The notes under the pieces are model-generated. The model was given only the letters and a program-made list of their open reading frames with translations. It had not been told where the DNA came from and made no database searches. This document shows positions 7,931 to 14,694 of a DNA stretch of 18,030 nucleotides, piece by piece; position 1 is the first letter of the stretch; each line of letters begins with the position of its first letter. The DNA comes from Prevotellaceae bacterium UBA711 (GTDB taxonomy: Bacteria > Bacteroidota > Bacteroidia > Bacteroidales > Bacteroidaceae), in NCBI GenBank assembly GCA_002297545.1, contig DBLZ01000069.1:3011-21040 (forward strand). The letters run 5' to 3'. Position numbers and translations under genes: made by a program.

Positions 7931-8869
7931 TTATTGCCCCGGCACTGGTCTGCAATGCCGGATGCAGACAGGGATGGATGTTGCCATGAGGGTGTCTTGG
8001 CGGAGAGTGATGCGCGCTATTATGGACTGGCAGGCCTGGGGAGTGTGTTGGTCGAAGACAAAGTTTCCCAGGCTGTAGAATACGGGCACGGGGTCGGAGT
8101 GGCGTTGAGGTTGCACCACATGCGGATGGTGGCCTATGATGGCATCGGCACCGGCGGAGATGAGCGTCCGGGCCTGGCGTATCTGCTGGGGGGTGGCGGA
8201 GGGCTGGAACTCTATGCCCCAGTGTAAGACGCAGATGATGTGGTGCGAGGGATGGGCGGAGCGGTAGGCCCGTATGGCTTGGGCCAGCCTGGCGGCATCG
8301 GTCTGGCAAGGGGCGGTGTCATTCGGGGCCGGCATCCAGTTCTCTAGGGGAAAGAGGACGGCGCAGAAGATGGCGGCGGTGACCTGGCCTTTCTGTATGA
8401 GGGTGGGAGAGAAGCGCTGTTCGGGGCTGTCTCCACATCCCATGGGAATGATGCCGGCCTGTAGGAGCGATGCTATGGTGGAGCGCAGGCCCTGGAAGCC
8501 CTGGTCGTTGGTGTGGTTGTTGGCCAGTGTGGCGTGTGTGATGCCGGCACGCTGCAGGACGGAGGCCGTGCAGGTGTCGGCACGGAAGATGAAGCGCTTG
8601 CCCAAAGGGGTGGAAACCTGTGTGAGCGGGCATTCCAGATTGATGACCGTGGCGTCGGCCGTGTGGAAGAGCGAGTCTACGCCGGAGAATAGCCATGGCC
8701 ATCCATGCCTCTGTGCCTCCTGGCGCACGCCCCGGTCCAGCAGAACATCCCCTGTGAAGAGGATGACCAGGGAGTCGCCCTCTGCGGGAGGCATTTCTGT
8801 GTCCGTAGTGGAACCTTGGCGGCACGATGCCATCAGCAAGGTTGTCAGAATGGCAAGCAACAGGCGCAT
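7931..8869 (-). CDS. CapA-family (PGA_cap metallophosphatase-like) lipoprotein
   Basis: The protein is 312 aa from the ATG at 8869, which overlaps the TGA of the upstream gene as TGATG; an alternative ATG at 8875 adds two residues. It has a lipoprotein signal with lipobox LMASC (C16). CapA-type metallophosphatase motifs are in order: GDVLLDRG (40-47), NLECPLT (77-83), ANNHTNDQG (116-124), LHWGIEFQP (215-223), GHHPHVVQP (246-254) and YSLGNFVFD (265-273). The family is named for poly-gamma-glutamate capsule synthesis, but many lipoprotein members lack capsule genes, as here, so the substrate is unknown. It is the last gene of an envelope operon. Its tail, CIRHCRPVPGQ, is encoded by the dispersed repeat. 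Confidence 0.9.
   Translation of the reverse strand: MRLLLAILTTLLMASCRQGSTTDTEMPPAEGDSLVILFTGDVLLDRGVRQEAQRHGWPWLFSGVDSLFHTADATVINLECPLTQVSTPLGKRFIFRADTCTASVLQRAGITHATLANNHTNDQGFQGLRSTIASLLQAGIIPMGCGDSPEQRFSPTLIQKGQVTAAIFCAVLFPLENWMPAPNDTAPCQTDAARLAQAIRAYRSAHPSHHIICVLHWGIEFQPSATPQQIRQARTLISAGADAIIGHHPHVVQPQRHSDPVPVFYSLGNFVFDQHTPQACQSIIARITLRQDTLMATSIPVCIRHCRPVPGQ
7933..7968. repeat. Dispersed 36-bp repeat, copy 2 (3' end of CapA gene)
   Basis: This copy matches 5037-5072 at 32 of 36 positions. It contains an inverted repeat CCGGCA...TGCCGG; in copy 1 the two inner pairs become G-U wobbles on the plus strand. It encodes IRHCRPVPGQ plus the stop of the CapA gene. Confidence 0.8.
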
Positions 8870-11409
8870 CAGCATCCGGTGGAGTAGACGAAACGTTCGT
8901 CGGGATTGGCCGGCGCGCCCTGCATCAGCATGGGGGCAAACCATTCGGGCACAGCGGGCCCGTGATCTTTTATGAGCATGTCCTGCCACTGTTCGTCGGT
9001 GAGGCGGTCGCCCAAGGGACGTACGAACTCGTAGTAGCTGTAGACGGCACCGCGTGTCAGATAGTAGTGCCCCTTCATCTCCACCACTACGTATATGTCA
9101 TTAGGCATGCCGGCGGCCTCGTACAGGATTCCGTCCTTGGGACACCCGACGATGTTGCGGGTGAAGACATCGGCCACTTGTGCCACATATCTGTCTGCTC
9201 CCTTTATCTCGTCCCAAGAGCCTTGAACCGTTTCCGGGTCTATGATTGAGAGGGTGAACCACTCCAGATATGAGCCAATGTTCTTTATCTGACAGTACTC
9301 GTCGCGGGTGAGGCTTTGGCCTGCAAGTTCCTTTTCCGTGGCTTGGCGGCAGAATGTAATCATGTCGGAGAGCGTCTTGCCTCGTTCACGGAGCATGTCG
9401 GTGAGGAGATGGTTGCGCTCCAGCATTTGCTGGGTGATGAAGAGTAAGTTTTCCATCTCTTCCCAAAAGGGCAGGTTGGGTTCTACGTAGCCCGGCACCT
9501 CGGGATCCGGCAGTCCTCCGCCTCCGCACTCGGCGGCGATGGGCTGCTCGCAATAGAGTATGCCGTCGTGCTTGAGCAAGGCCCAGGAGGCCAGGGACGA
9601 GTTGAGGTTCTTCAGTTTCCATGCCCGTGTCTGCATGAACGGAGGCTGCTGCTTATCGGGCTTCTGCAAGGTGACGAGCGTGTGCATCCACTTGTTGTAG
9701 AGTGTGTTGTTCCAGCCACTGAACTTTCTTATGCGTTCGGTCTGCTCCTTCCTTTCCTTATCATAGTCGGCCCAGGGCTGTTGCCTGTTGCGCTCTTGCA
9801 GAATGGAGGTGGCGGTCTCCACGCCCAATATGTCCATCACGTCCAGCCCCGAGGGATAGGCACGTGGCGCATCGGTGGCAGGGTCGTAGAGTTTGCTCAG
9901 GATTTCGCCGTCCAGGCTGTAACGTCCGGGCAGCAGATTCATTTCGTCCTGTAGTTCGATCTGCTGCTTGGGTCGTATGCGGTTGTGTGTCTTGAATTCC
10001 TTTTTGAGCCATGTATCTATTTGTGCCACGGCTTTGCTGTCGAGGAACACCTCGTTGCCGGTAAGGCCTTGTTCACGCATATAGGTGGCCAGGTCCAGCA
10101 GGGAGACGTTGTCTGGCGTGCCCATGAGGAAGGTGAGTACCTGGTTGATGCTGCGCAGATGTTTCTGTGCGGCTGGCGTGGCATTGATGAGCGAGGCCAG
10201 GCTGATGGCCTGTGCCAGCTGGTCCGGGTCTTCGCGCTTGAAGCATCCCTTCTGTAGCCACATCATGGCGCGGAAGTAGCGCTGGGAGGCCTCGTTGCGG
10301 GTGTAATGGCCTCTGGGTTTGAACAGGCTGTAGGGGAAATTGGTGCGGGTGTGGAAGAGGGGCGAGAGGTCATCCTCTGCGGCCTCCACCAACTCCAGCT
10401 CGCGCTGGTAATTATACATTGGTTTCCCTGCCATCCATTCTTTCAGATGTTCCACTTCCTTGCGCTCCAGTGCGTCGTAGCCCAGAAGTTTCAGTCCCAC
10501 GGCGCAGTAGACGGCATTGTCCATGTCCTGGGCGAGGCGCATCTCGGGGCATGTGGACATGCGTGTGTGACACTCCAGCAGCATTTGCCACAGGGCCTGG
10601 CGGAGAGAGCGTATCATGATGTCCGATTCCAGATACTTCAGTATGTAGCTGAAGTACATGTGGTAGGCCTGGAGCATGACGTCGGTGGTGACGAAGTTGG
10701 GGATGTTGTAGTAGTCGTTGGCCTCGTAAACGTTGAAAAGCTGCTGGTAGGTGGCGGGCTGTAGGGCGATGTTGGTCTCCCTGAGGCGGCGGGCAAAGCT
10801 GGAGTCGGGCTGGAACATCTGGAACCAGTTGACGGCCAGTTCTAGGTTGAGCAGTTGTACACCCTCAGTTGACGGGACCAGTTTCTGTTGTTCCATTTCT
10901 CTCATACGGAGGTCTATGCGTTCGATGAAGGCCTGCTCCTTGTCGGTCAGTTCTATCATGTCGTAGGTACTGGCATAGTCATCCCAAAGTGCGTTTGTAT
11001 AGGCTCGTGCTTTCTGTGTAGTGCTGTCGTAGGGGAGGTCGTACCACATGTTGTAGCACAGTGTGTCGTACCACTGGGTGTGCTTCTGGAAGAACTGGTT
11101 CAGCTCTCCCTCCATGAACCAATGACCATGCGTGGCATAGACGTAGCTGCGGAGCAGGCGCAGGCAGGTGTAGCTGAGGTGGCTGATGTCCTGGGTAAGG
11201 TCTACGTGCCGTGGCAGTGGCTGGTCCTGCAGCATGAAGAAGAGGCTGTCTGGCAGCAGGCTGTCGGACGTGGCGGAGGCGATGACATTGCCGCTGTCCG
11301 CTACCTGTTCGGTGTCGGATGATTGTTGCCCGGTGTTTGATGACTTACCTTTGCATCCGCATATTATCATGAGTATGGTGCAAAGGGCGAGGAGGATAGT
11401 TCGTTTCAT
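8869..11409 (-). CDS. DUF3160 lipoprotein, large
   Basis: This 846-aa lipoprotein has signal MKRTILLALCTILMIICGCK with lipobox Cys C19 and a Ser/Thr-rich linker to about residue 60. A region at about 86-120 (YVYATHGHWFMEGELNQFF) resembles the YARHD/peptidoglycan-associated domain. The DUF3160 core starts near 215 with QLFNVYEANDYYNIPNFVTTD and the QAYHMYFSYILKYLE helix. The C-terminal end (GDRLTDEQWQDMLI) is also typical. The function of DUF3160 is not established; location is predicted to be periplasmic or outer-membrane anchored. It begins 26 bp after the small lipoprotein gene and its stop overlaps the CapA start (TGATG), so the three are co-transcribed. The domain identity is confident; the role is unknown. 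Confidence 0.88.
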   Translation of the reverse strand: MKRTILLALCTILMIICGCKGKSSNTGQQSSDTEQVADSGNVIASATSDSLLPDSLFFMLQDQPLPRHVDLTQDISHLSYTCLRLLRSYVYATHGHWFMEGELNQFFQKHTQWYDTLCYNMWYDLPYDSTTQKARAYTNALWDDYASTYDMIELTDKEQAFIERIDLRMREMEQQKLVPSTEGVQLLNLELAVNWFQMFQPDSSFARRLRETNIALQPATYQQLFNVYEANDYYNIPNFVTTDVMLQAYHMYFSYILKYLESDIMIRSLRQALWQMLLECHTRMSTCPEMRLAQDMDNAVYCAVGLKLLGYDALERKEVEHLKEWMAGKPMYNYQRELELVEAAEDDLSPLFHTRTNFPYSLFKPRGHYTRNEASQRYFRAMMWLQKGCFKREDPDQLAQAISLASLINATPAAQKHLRSINQVLTFLMGTPDNVSLLDLATYMREQGLTGNEVFLDSKAVAQIDTWLKKEFKTHNRIRPKQQIELQDEMNLLPGRYSLDGEILSKLYDPATDAPRAYPSGLDVMDILGVETATSILQERNRQQPWADYDKERKEQTERIRKFSGWNNTLYNKWMHTLVTLQKPDKQQPPFMQTRAWKLKNLNSSLASWALLKHDGILYCEQPIAAECGGGGLPDPEVPGYVEPNLPFWEEMENLLFITQQMLERNHLLTDMLRERGKTLSDMITFCRQATEKELAGQSLTRDEYCQIKNIGSYLEWFTLSIIDPETVQGSWDEIKGADRYVAQVADVFTRNIVGCPKDGILYEAAGMPNDIYVVVEMKGHYYLTRGAVYSYYEFVRPLGDRLTDEQWQDMLIKDHGPAVPEWFAPMLMQGAPANPDERFVYSTGC

Positions 11410-11435
11410 AGTTCGTTGCTTGGTATTTGATCATT

Positions 11436-11963
11436 CTATGGTATGGGAGGGTTGGCAGGTTCGACCAGCCGTTTGCTGAACTGTAGTCCGAAACCCTGCA
11501 GGATGTACTCGTTGCGTATTATTGTGCTGTCCGGGCCGCATTCCTCGGTGTGTATGCAGGCCGGCACGGAGTCGCGGCAGACGGTGAAGTCCAGTAGGGG
11601 GCGTCCCACCCGTGAGCCCATCCATAGCGGCCGTATATGCCGTCCGCAAAAGAGATGGTAGATGAAGAGTCTTCGCCCCATGGGCCAGTAACGTGTGCCC
11701 TTCACTACGCCGACGCACACCTCGGGAATGCCGTCCCCGGTGAGGTCGCCGCAATCGAAGCGATATACCGGATAGGGCAATTCCATGCTGTCGCACGTCT
11801 GCCCGTTCACGTCTAGAAAGAGCATGTGCAGCGAGTCGTTAAGCTGCTTCATGTGGATTCGGTACGCTCCCTGTACGTACTCGTGGTCCTGCGGCTTGTC
11901 CTGCCTGCAAGCAGCCAACAGACATATCACGATAACAGAAAGGCAACCATGCAGAGGTTTCAT
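11436..11963 (-). CDS. Small lipoprotein of unknown function
   Basis: The protein is 175 aa from the ATG at 11963 (MKPLHGCLSVIVICLLAACRQD), giving a lipoprotein signal with lipobox LLAAC (C19). A CGDLTGDGIPEVCVGVVK segment resembles a calcium-binding or FG-GAP/VCBS-type Asp-rich loop; otherwise nothing is recognised. It contains several Cys after the lipobox Cys, which could form disulfides outside the cytoplasm. An upstream in-frame ATG at 11981 would lie inside the promoter match and is less likely. It is the first gene of the operon with the DUF3160 and CapA lipoproteins. Confidence 0.82.
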   Translation of the reverse strand: MKPLHGCLSVIVICLLAACRQDKPQDHEYVQGAYRIHMKQLNDSLHMLFLDVNGQTCDSMELPYPVYRFDCGDLTGDGIPEVCVGVVKGTRYWPMGRRLFIYHLFCGRHIRPLWMGSRVGRPLLDFTVCRDSVPACIHTEECGPDSTIIRNEYILQGFGLQFSKRLVEPANPPIP

Positions 11964-11968
11964 ACGCA

Positions 11969-11976
11969 CAAAGATA
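11969..11976 (-). promoter_or_regulatory. Bacteroidota -7 box immediately upstream of the lipoprotein start
   Basis: The minus strand reads TATCTTTG, ending 5 bases before the ATG at 11963. Transcription would be expected to start within a few bases of the start codon, so the message may be leaderless or nearly so. No good -33 element was seen. Confidence 0.5.
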
Positions 11977-12010
11977 GGCAAAAAATGCGATATCCTGCAC
12001 TTGCATGATT

Positions 12011-12047
12011 AAAAAAGAGAGTCTGCAGGCAATACACTTGCTCTCTT
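12011..12047 (-). terminator. Intrinsic terminator of the CXXX-RiPP/tat operon
   Basis: On the minus strand AAGAGAG (12047-12041) pairs with CTCTCTT (12021-12015), with an inner GCAA/TTGC pairing in the loop and a T-tract at the 3' side. It lies 27 bp after the tatC stop and before the lipoprotein promoter. Confidence 0.7.
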
Positions 12048-12073
12048 CAGCATCTTCTGTGTCTGTGCCAATC

Positions 12074-12865
12074 TCATTCCACCCACTTCACTACACGTAT
12101 GCTTATTTCATAGAGCAAGTAAAGGGGGATGCTGACGAGTACGAGCGTCATGAGGTCGGGAGGCGTGATGACAGCTGCTACAAACATTATGACCAATAGC
12201 GCATGGCGGCGATAGTGTGACAGAAGGGTGGAGGAGATGAACCCTAATTTGGCAAGGGTGAAAGCTATAACGGGCAATTGGAATACTATGCCCATCAGCA
12301 ATGTAAGAGTGGTAAACGTAGATACATAACTATCCAGGGTGATGGTGCTGTGGATTCTCTCCGACACGCTGTACGTGCCAAGAAAACGGAACGAGATAGG
12401 GAACAGTACATAATAACTCATCAATACACCGAGTACAAATAGGGCATAGACGATGGACACCACCTGCACGGAGTATCGCCGTTCGTTCTCGTACAAGGCC
12501 GGGGAGGCGAAGCGAAACAGCTCGTATAATATATAAGGTGATGCTCCTAACAGGCCCAGATAGATGGCCGTGGTGATGTGCGTCATGAATTGGCTGGAGA
12601 GGTCGGTGGCTATCAGCTCCACATGATATTCCGAGAAGCGAAAACTTCCGAAGCCTATAGCCTGCATGGCTTGTTCTATCAGTCGGTATGTAACGAAATT
12701 CCATTCGCTTGGCGCAAGGAGCAATTTCCATGTCACATCTTTGAAGCAGAAGATTACTATGGCAAAGGCTCCCGTCACTCCAAGAATGCGGAATAGCATC
12801 CGGCGGAGCACTTCCAAGTGCCCGCCGAATGTCAACAGGTTTCCTTCTTCATGGTTATTCGCCAT
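12074..12865 (-). CDS. tatC: Twin-arginine translocase subunit TatC
   Basis: This 263-aa multi-spanning membrane protein starts at the ATG at 12865 (MANNHEEGNLLTFGGHLEVLRR); the longer frame is only a read-through of tatA sequence. Diagnostic features are the HLEVLRRML N-terminal signature, FASPALYENERR after the second transmembrane region, and ITPPDLMTLVLVSIPLYLLYE near the end. Where E. coli TatC has E170 in its fourth helix, this protein has Gln (GIVFQLPV), a substitution also known in plant TatC. TatC is the receptor for twin-arginine signal peptides. It overlaps the end of tatA by 11 bp and is the last gene of an operon whose precursors all have Tat signals. The length is normal. Confidence 0.95.
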   Translation of the reverse strand: MANNHEEGNLLTFGGHLEVLRRMLFRILGVTGAFAIVIFCFKDVTWKLLLAPSEWNFVTYRLIEQAMQAIGFGSFRFSEYHVELIATDLSSQFMTHITTAIYLGLLGASPYILYELFRFASPALYENERRYSVQVVSIVYALFVLGVLMSYYVLFPISFRFLGTYSVSERIHSTITLDSYVSTFTTLTLLMGIVFQLPVIAFTLAKLGFISSTLLSHYRRHALLVIMFVAAVITPPDLMTLVLVSIPLYLLYEISIRVVKWVE

Positions 12866-13136
12866 TGGCTTTGTCTTGTTTCTTGTCCTCTTGTCTTTTG
12901 CCCTCCTTCTGCGTATTTCCGTCATCTTCCTCGTTATTGTTATCGGAGGTCTCTTCATCCAATGGGGCTTTCACCTCGTTCATTCCTTCCTTGAACTCTT
13001 TCACGCCCTGTCCCAGTCCACGCATCATCTCCGGCAACTTCTTTCCACCGAAGAGCAGCAATGCCATGCCGCCAATTAGCAGCAATTCGGTAGTGCCGAT
13101 GAACAGGGGCTGAACCATCAATACGTCTATCATCAT
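12855..13136 (-). CDS. tatA: Twin-arginine translocase subunit TatA/E
   Basis: This 93-aa protein has one transmembrane helix (ELLLIGGMALLLF), then the FGGKKLPEMMRGLGQGVKEFKEG hinge and amphipathic helix typical of TatA, and a long acidic then basic hydrophilic tail. Two adjacent ATG codons occur at 13136 and 13133; either could start it. TatA oligomers form the translocation element that works with TatC. The gene begins only 6 bp after the stop of the CXXX accessory protein gene and overlaps tatC by 11 bp, so the translocase is part of the RiPP operon. Confidence 0.94.
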   Translation of the reverse strand: MMIDVLMVQPLFIGTTELLLIGGMALLLFGGKKLPEMMRGLGQGVKEFKEGMNEVKAPLDEETSDNNNEEDDGNTQKEGKRQEDKKQDKANGE

Positions 13137-13142
13137 GTCTAT

Positions 13143-13418
13143 TTATCCGTTACTTACCAAATAAATCTCACACGTATCGAAGTCAATTTCCCAGTTGCCG
13201 CCTTCCACGCTTTCCCACTGGTACTTCTCCGCCATGCGATCCCACCAGCCTTGGAACTTTGCTCCTGTTTCTCCAAGGTCTTTCACTAACATCTCGTATA
13301 GTTCCGTATTGTCGGTTGTGAGAATCTTTGCCAACTCGTTCAACCCGTTGCGACGCTCAAATAGTGTCTGGATTTCGTTCTTTTCATTAACAGTTACCTG
13401 TCCTACTTGTTTCTTCAT
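13143..13418 (-). CDS. CXXX-repeat peptide modification system accessory protein
   Basis: This is a 91-aa soluble protein (MKKQVGQVTVNEKNEIQTLF...). The segment RNGLNELAKILTTDNTELYEML (23-44), the FQGWWDRMAEKYQW stretch (55-68) and the acidic end GGNWEIDFDTCEIYLV match my memory of the Bacteroidales family annotated as CXXX repeat peptide modification system protein (TIGRFAM series with the CXXX rSAM maturase). Its exact task is not known; a precursor-recognition or chaperone role is possible. It lies 8 bp after the exported-protein gene and 6 bp before tatA. A degraded second copy is visible at 13896-13952. Confidence 0.75.
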   Translation of the reverse strand: MKKQVGQVTVNEKNEIQTLFERRNGLNELAKILTTDNTELYEMLVKDLGETGAKFQGWWDRMAEKYQWESVEGGNWEIDFDTCEIYLVSNG

Positions 13419-13426
13419 TTTATGTT

Positions 13427-13873
13427 TTATTCTGTTGGTGAATAATCTATGTCATCAGATTCGTTCCATCTCCGATACTCTCGATAGTTTCCTTTATAAT
13501 AAGACATTTTGACTCTTATGCGTTCGTATCCGAAATCAACGTATATGAGATTGATGCCCATCATACCTAGATTCTGTTTAAATATATACCAGCCGTTATT
13601 TACACCTGCATAGGAGAAATGCATTCCAACAGAAGGCCATATACCCGATATACCCTCTTCATTATAGGTTAATCCTGTTTGAGATATTCCCAAAAAGCAT
13701 GTTGAGACTATTACCGCCATCACCTTGTTAGGATACGCTGTGTCTTCAACAGTATCTCCGTAGGCATTTCGTGTACAATAATACTTGTATGTACCTGCGT
13801 TATTTGGACCTTGTGCCAGGACTTTAGAAAGACAGGCAATAAAGATAATCAGTATAAATAATTTCTTTTTCAT
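13427..13873 (-). CDS. Small exported protein of unknown function in the RiPP operon
   Basis: The protein is 148 aa from the ATG at 13873, with a classical Sec signal peptide MKKKLFILIIFIACLSKVLAQ (cleavage expected after VLA); an ATG at 13882 adds three residues. The mature part is rich in Tyr, Asn and Gly (SVGMHFSYAGVNNGWYIF, YYKGNYREYRRW) and ends in an acidic segment ESDDIDYSPTE. There is no lipobox, radical SAM motif or protease motif. No family is recognised. It is encoded 8 bp upstream of the CXXX accessory gene, so a role outside the cytoplasm in handling the exported peptides (receptor, immunity or processing) is possible but unproven. The DNA is more AT-rich than the flanking metabolic genes. 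Confidence 0.72.
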   Translation of the reverse strand: MKKKLFILIIFIACLSKVLAQGPNNAGTYKYYCTRNAYGDTVEDTAYPNKVMAVIVSTCFLGISQTGLTYNEEGISGIWPSVGMHFSYAGVNNGWYIFKQNLGMMGINLIYVDFGYERIRVKMSYYKGNYREYRRWNESDDIDYSPTE

Positions 13874-13895
13874 AAATACCATTATTTTTTGATTT

Positions 13896-13952
13896 CTTAT
13901 ATAGCTTCACATTGTCAGTAGTGAGAAGCTTGACCAACTTATTCCAAACCAT
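13896..13952 (-). pseudogene. Remnant of a second copy of the CXXX accessory gene
   Basis: Minus-strand translation from 13952 gives MVWNKLVKLLTTDNVKLYK. From N27 to Y41 of the intact accessory protein (NELAKILTTDNTELY) 10 of 15 residues are identical. DNA similarity to 13309-13355 is also visible by eye. The remnant lacks the rest of the gene and lies between precursor B and the exported-protein gene. It indicates a past tandem duplication or gene conversion within the operon. Confidence 0.6.
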
Positions 13953-13991
13953 TACAATACTCAAATTATCATTAAATCTTGTCCTGTTTGT

Positions 13992-14318
13992 TCATGATTT
14001 TTTGAATTTGATATGTTGTGTTATTGAGTGTACTGTGTCGCCATTTGTAATTGTTGCAGTTTGGCTACATGCTAACTGACATGTGGACGAGCATCCTCCT
14101 TTGCAAGTTAGTGTACAGCCATAAAGACAATTTCCTTTGCAATTCCCTTTGCAGCTTCCCTTGCAGCTCCCTCTGCAGGAGCCCATACAGCCTCCTCTGC
14201 AATTGTTAAAGACTGGCTCTGCTTTGGCTTCTAAAGCCGGAATGGTTGCCATTAAAAAGATTGGCAGTATTTTATTTGCGAACTTTCTAAAGAAAGAACG
14301 TCTTGACATAATATCCAT
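13992..14318 (-). CDS. CXXX-repeat RiPP precursor B with Tat signal
   Basis: The precursor is 108 aa from the ATG at 14318 (or 14309, starting at the SRR motif). The open frame extends to 14540, but that part only shadows precursor A. The leader has a twin-arginine signal SRRSFFRK (5-12), a hydrophobic stretch and a likely cleavage site after LEAKA (33). The core has 12 Cys in perfect period four, at residues 40-84 (e.g. CMGSCRGSCKGSCKGNC), each spacing three residues, mainly basic plus Gly and Ser/Asn. A Cys-free tail of about 24 residues follows (SQTATITNGDTVHSITQH...). It starts 7 bp after precursor A, so both are in one operon with the maturases. The modified product is unknown. Confidence 0.85.
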   Translation of the reverse strand: MDIMSRRSFFRKFANKILPIFLMATIPALEAKAEPVFNNCRGGCMGSCRGSCKGSCKGNCKGNCLYGCTLTCKGGCSSTCQLACSQTATITNGDTVHSITQHIKFKKS

Positions 14319-14325
14319 AATGTTT

Positions 14326-14646
14326 TTATTTTGATGTTCCACTACAATCTCCCCAACAGCTACTTGAACAATCCCCCACACAGCTATTATAACAATCCCT
14401 CGAACAACTATTAGAACAGTTAAGAGAACAACTATTTGCGCAATTTCTTGTACAGCCCCTATTACAAGTGCCTGTACATGTGTTATTGCAAGTCCCTTTA
14501 CAGGCATTTGTGCAATCGCGACATGAGGGATTGATATCAATGAGTGGGTCTTCCTTGTAACATGCTCCCATCACAAAGCTTGATGGTAAAATCAATATGG
14601 GGAGGAGTTTTCCCGCGGTTCTGAATAATTGTCGACGAGTTATCAT
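14326..14646 (-). CDS. CXXX-repeat RiPP precursor A, Tat lipoprotein
   Basis: This is a 106-aa precursor. The leader MITRRQLFRTAGKLLPILIL carries a twin-arginine motif (TRRQLFRT), then PSSFVMGAC with lipobox Cys C29. C29 is followed by YKED, close to the lysine plus acidic residues surface-export signal of Bacteroidota lipoproteins. The core has C42-x2-C45 and then 15 Cys from C45 to C101 in unbroken period four, with spacers dominated by Asn, Ser, Thr, Gly and Asp (TNA, KGT, NNT, TGT...). It ends SGTSK. Prediction: radical-SAM-modified peptide exported by Tat, lipidated and possibly surface displayed. It begins 48 bp after the second maturase gene. Confidence 0.86.
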   Translation of the reverse strand: MITRRQLFRTAGKLLPILILPSSFVMGACYKEDPLIDINPSCRDCTNACKGTCNNTCTGTCNRGCTRNCANSCSLNCSNSCSRDCYNSCVGDCSSSCWGDCSGTSK

Positions 14647-14694
14647 ATTCTCATTGTGATTTTATCATTCATCTTAATCGTCACTGATGTCGAG

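Noticed and set aside
14319..14540. N-terminal extension of precursor B to an ATG at 14540 (182-aa protein)
   Set aside because: It overlaps precursor A in another frame and gives a Val/Ile-rich shadow caused by the repeated Cys codons; the Tat signal begins right after the ATG at 14318.
13992..14646. Tandem Cys-codon repeats read as a CRISPR-like or microsatellite array
   Set aside because: The periodicity is 12 bp, matches codon triplets with varied spacers, and lies in frame inside two genes with signal peptides.
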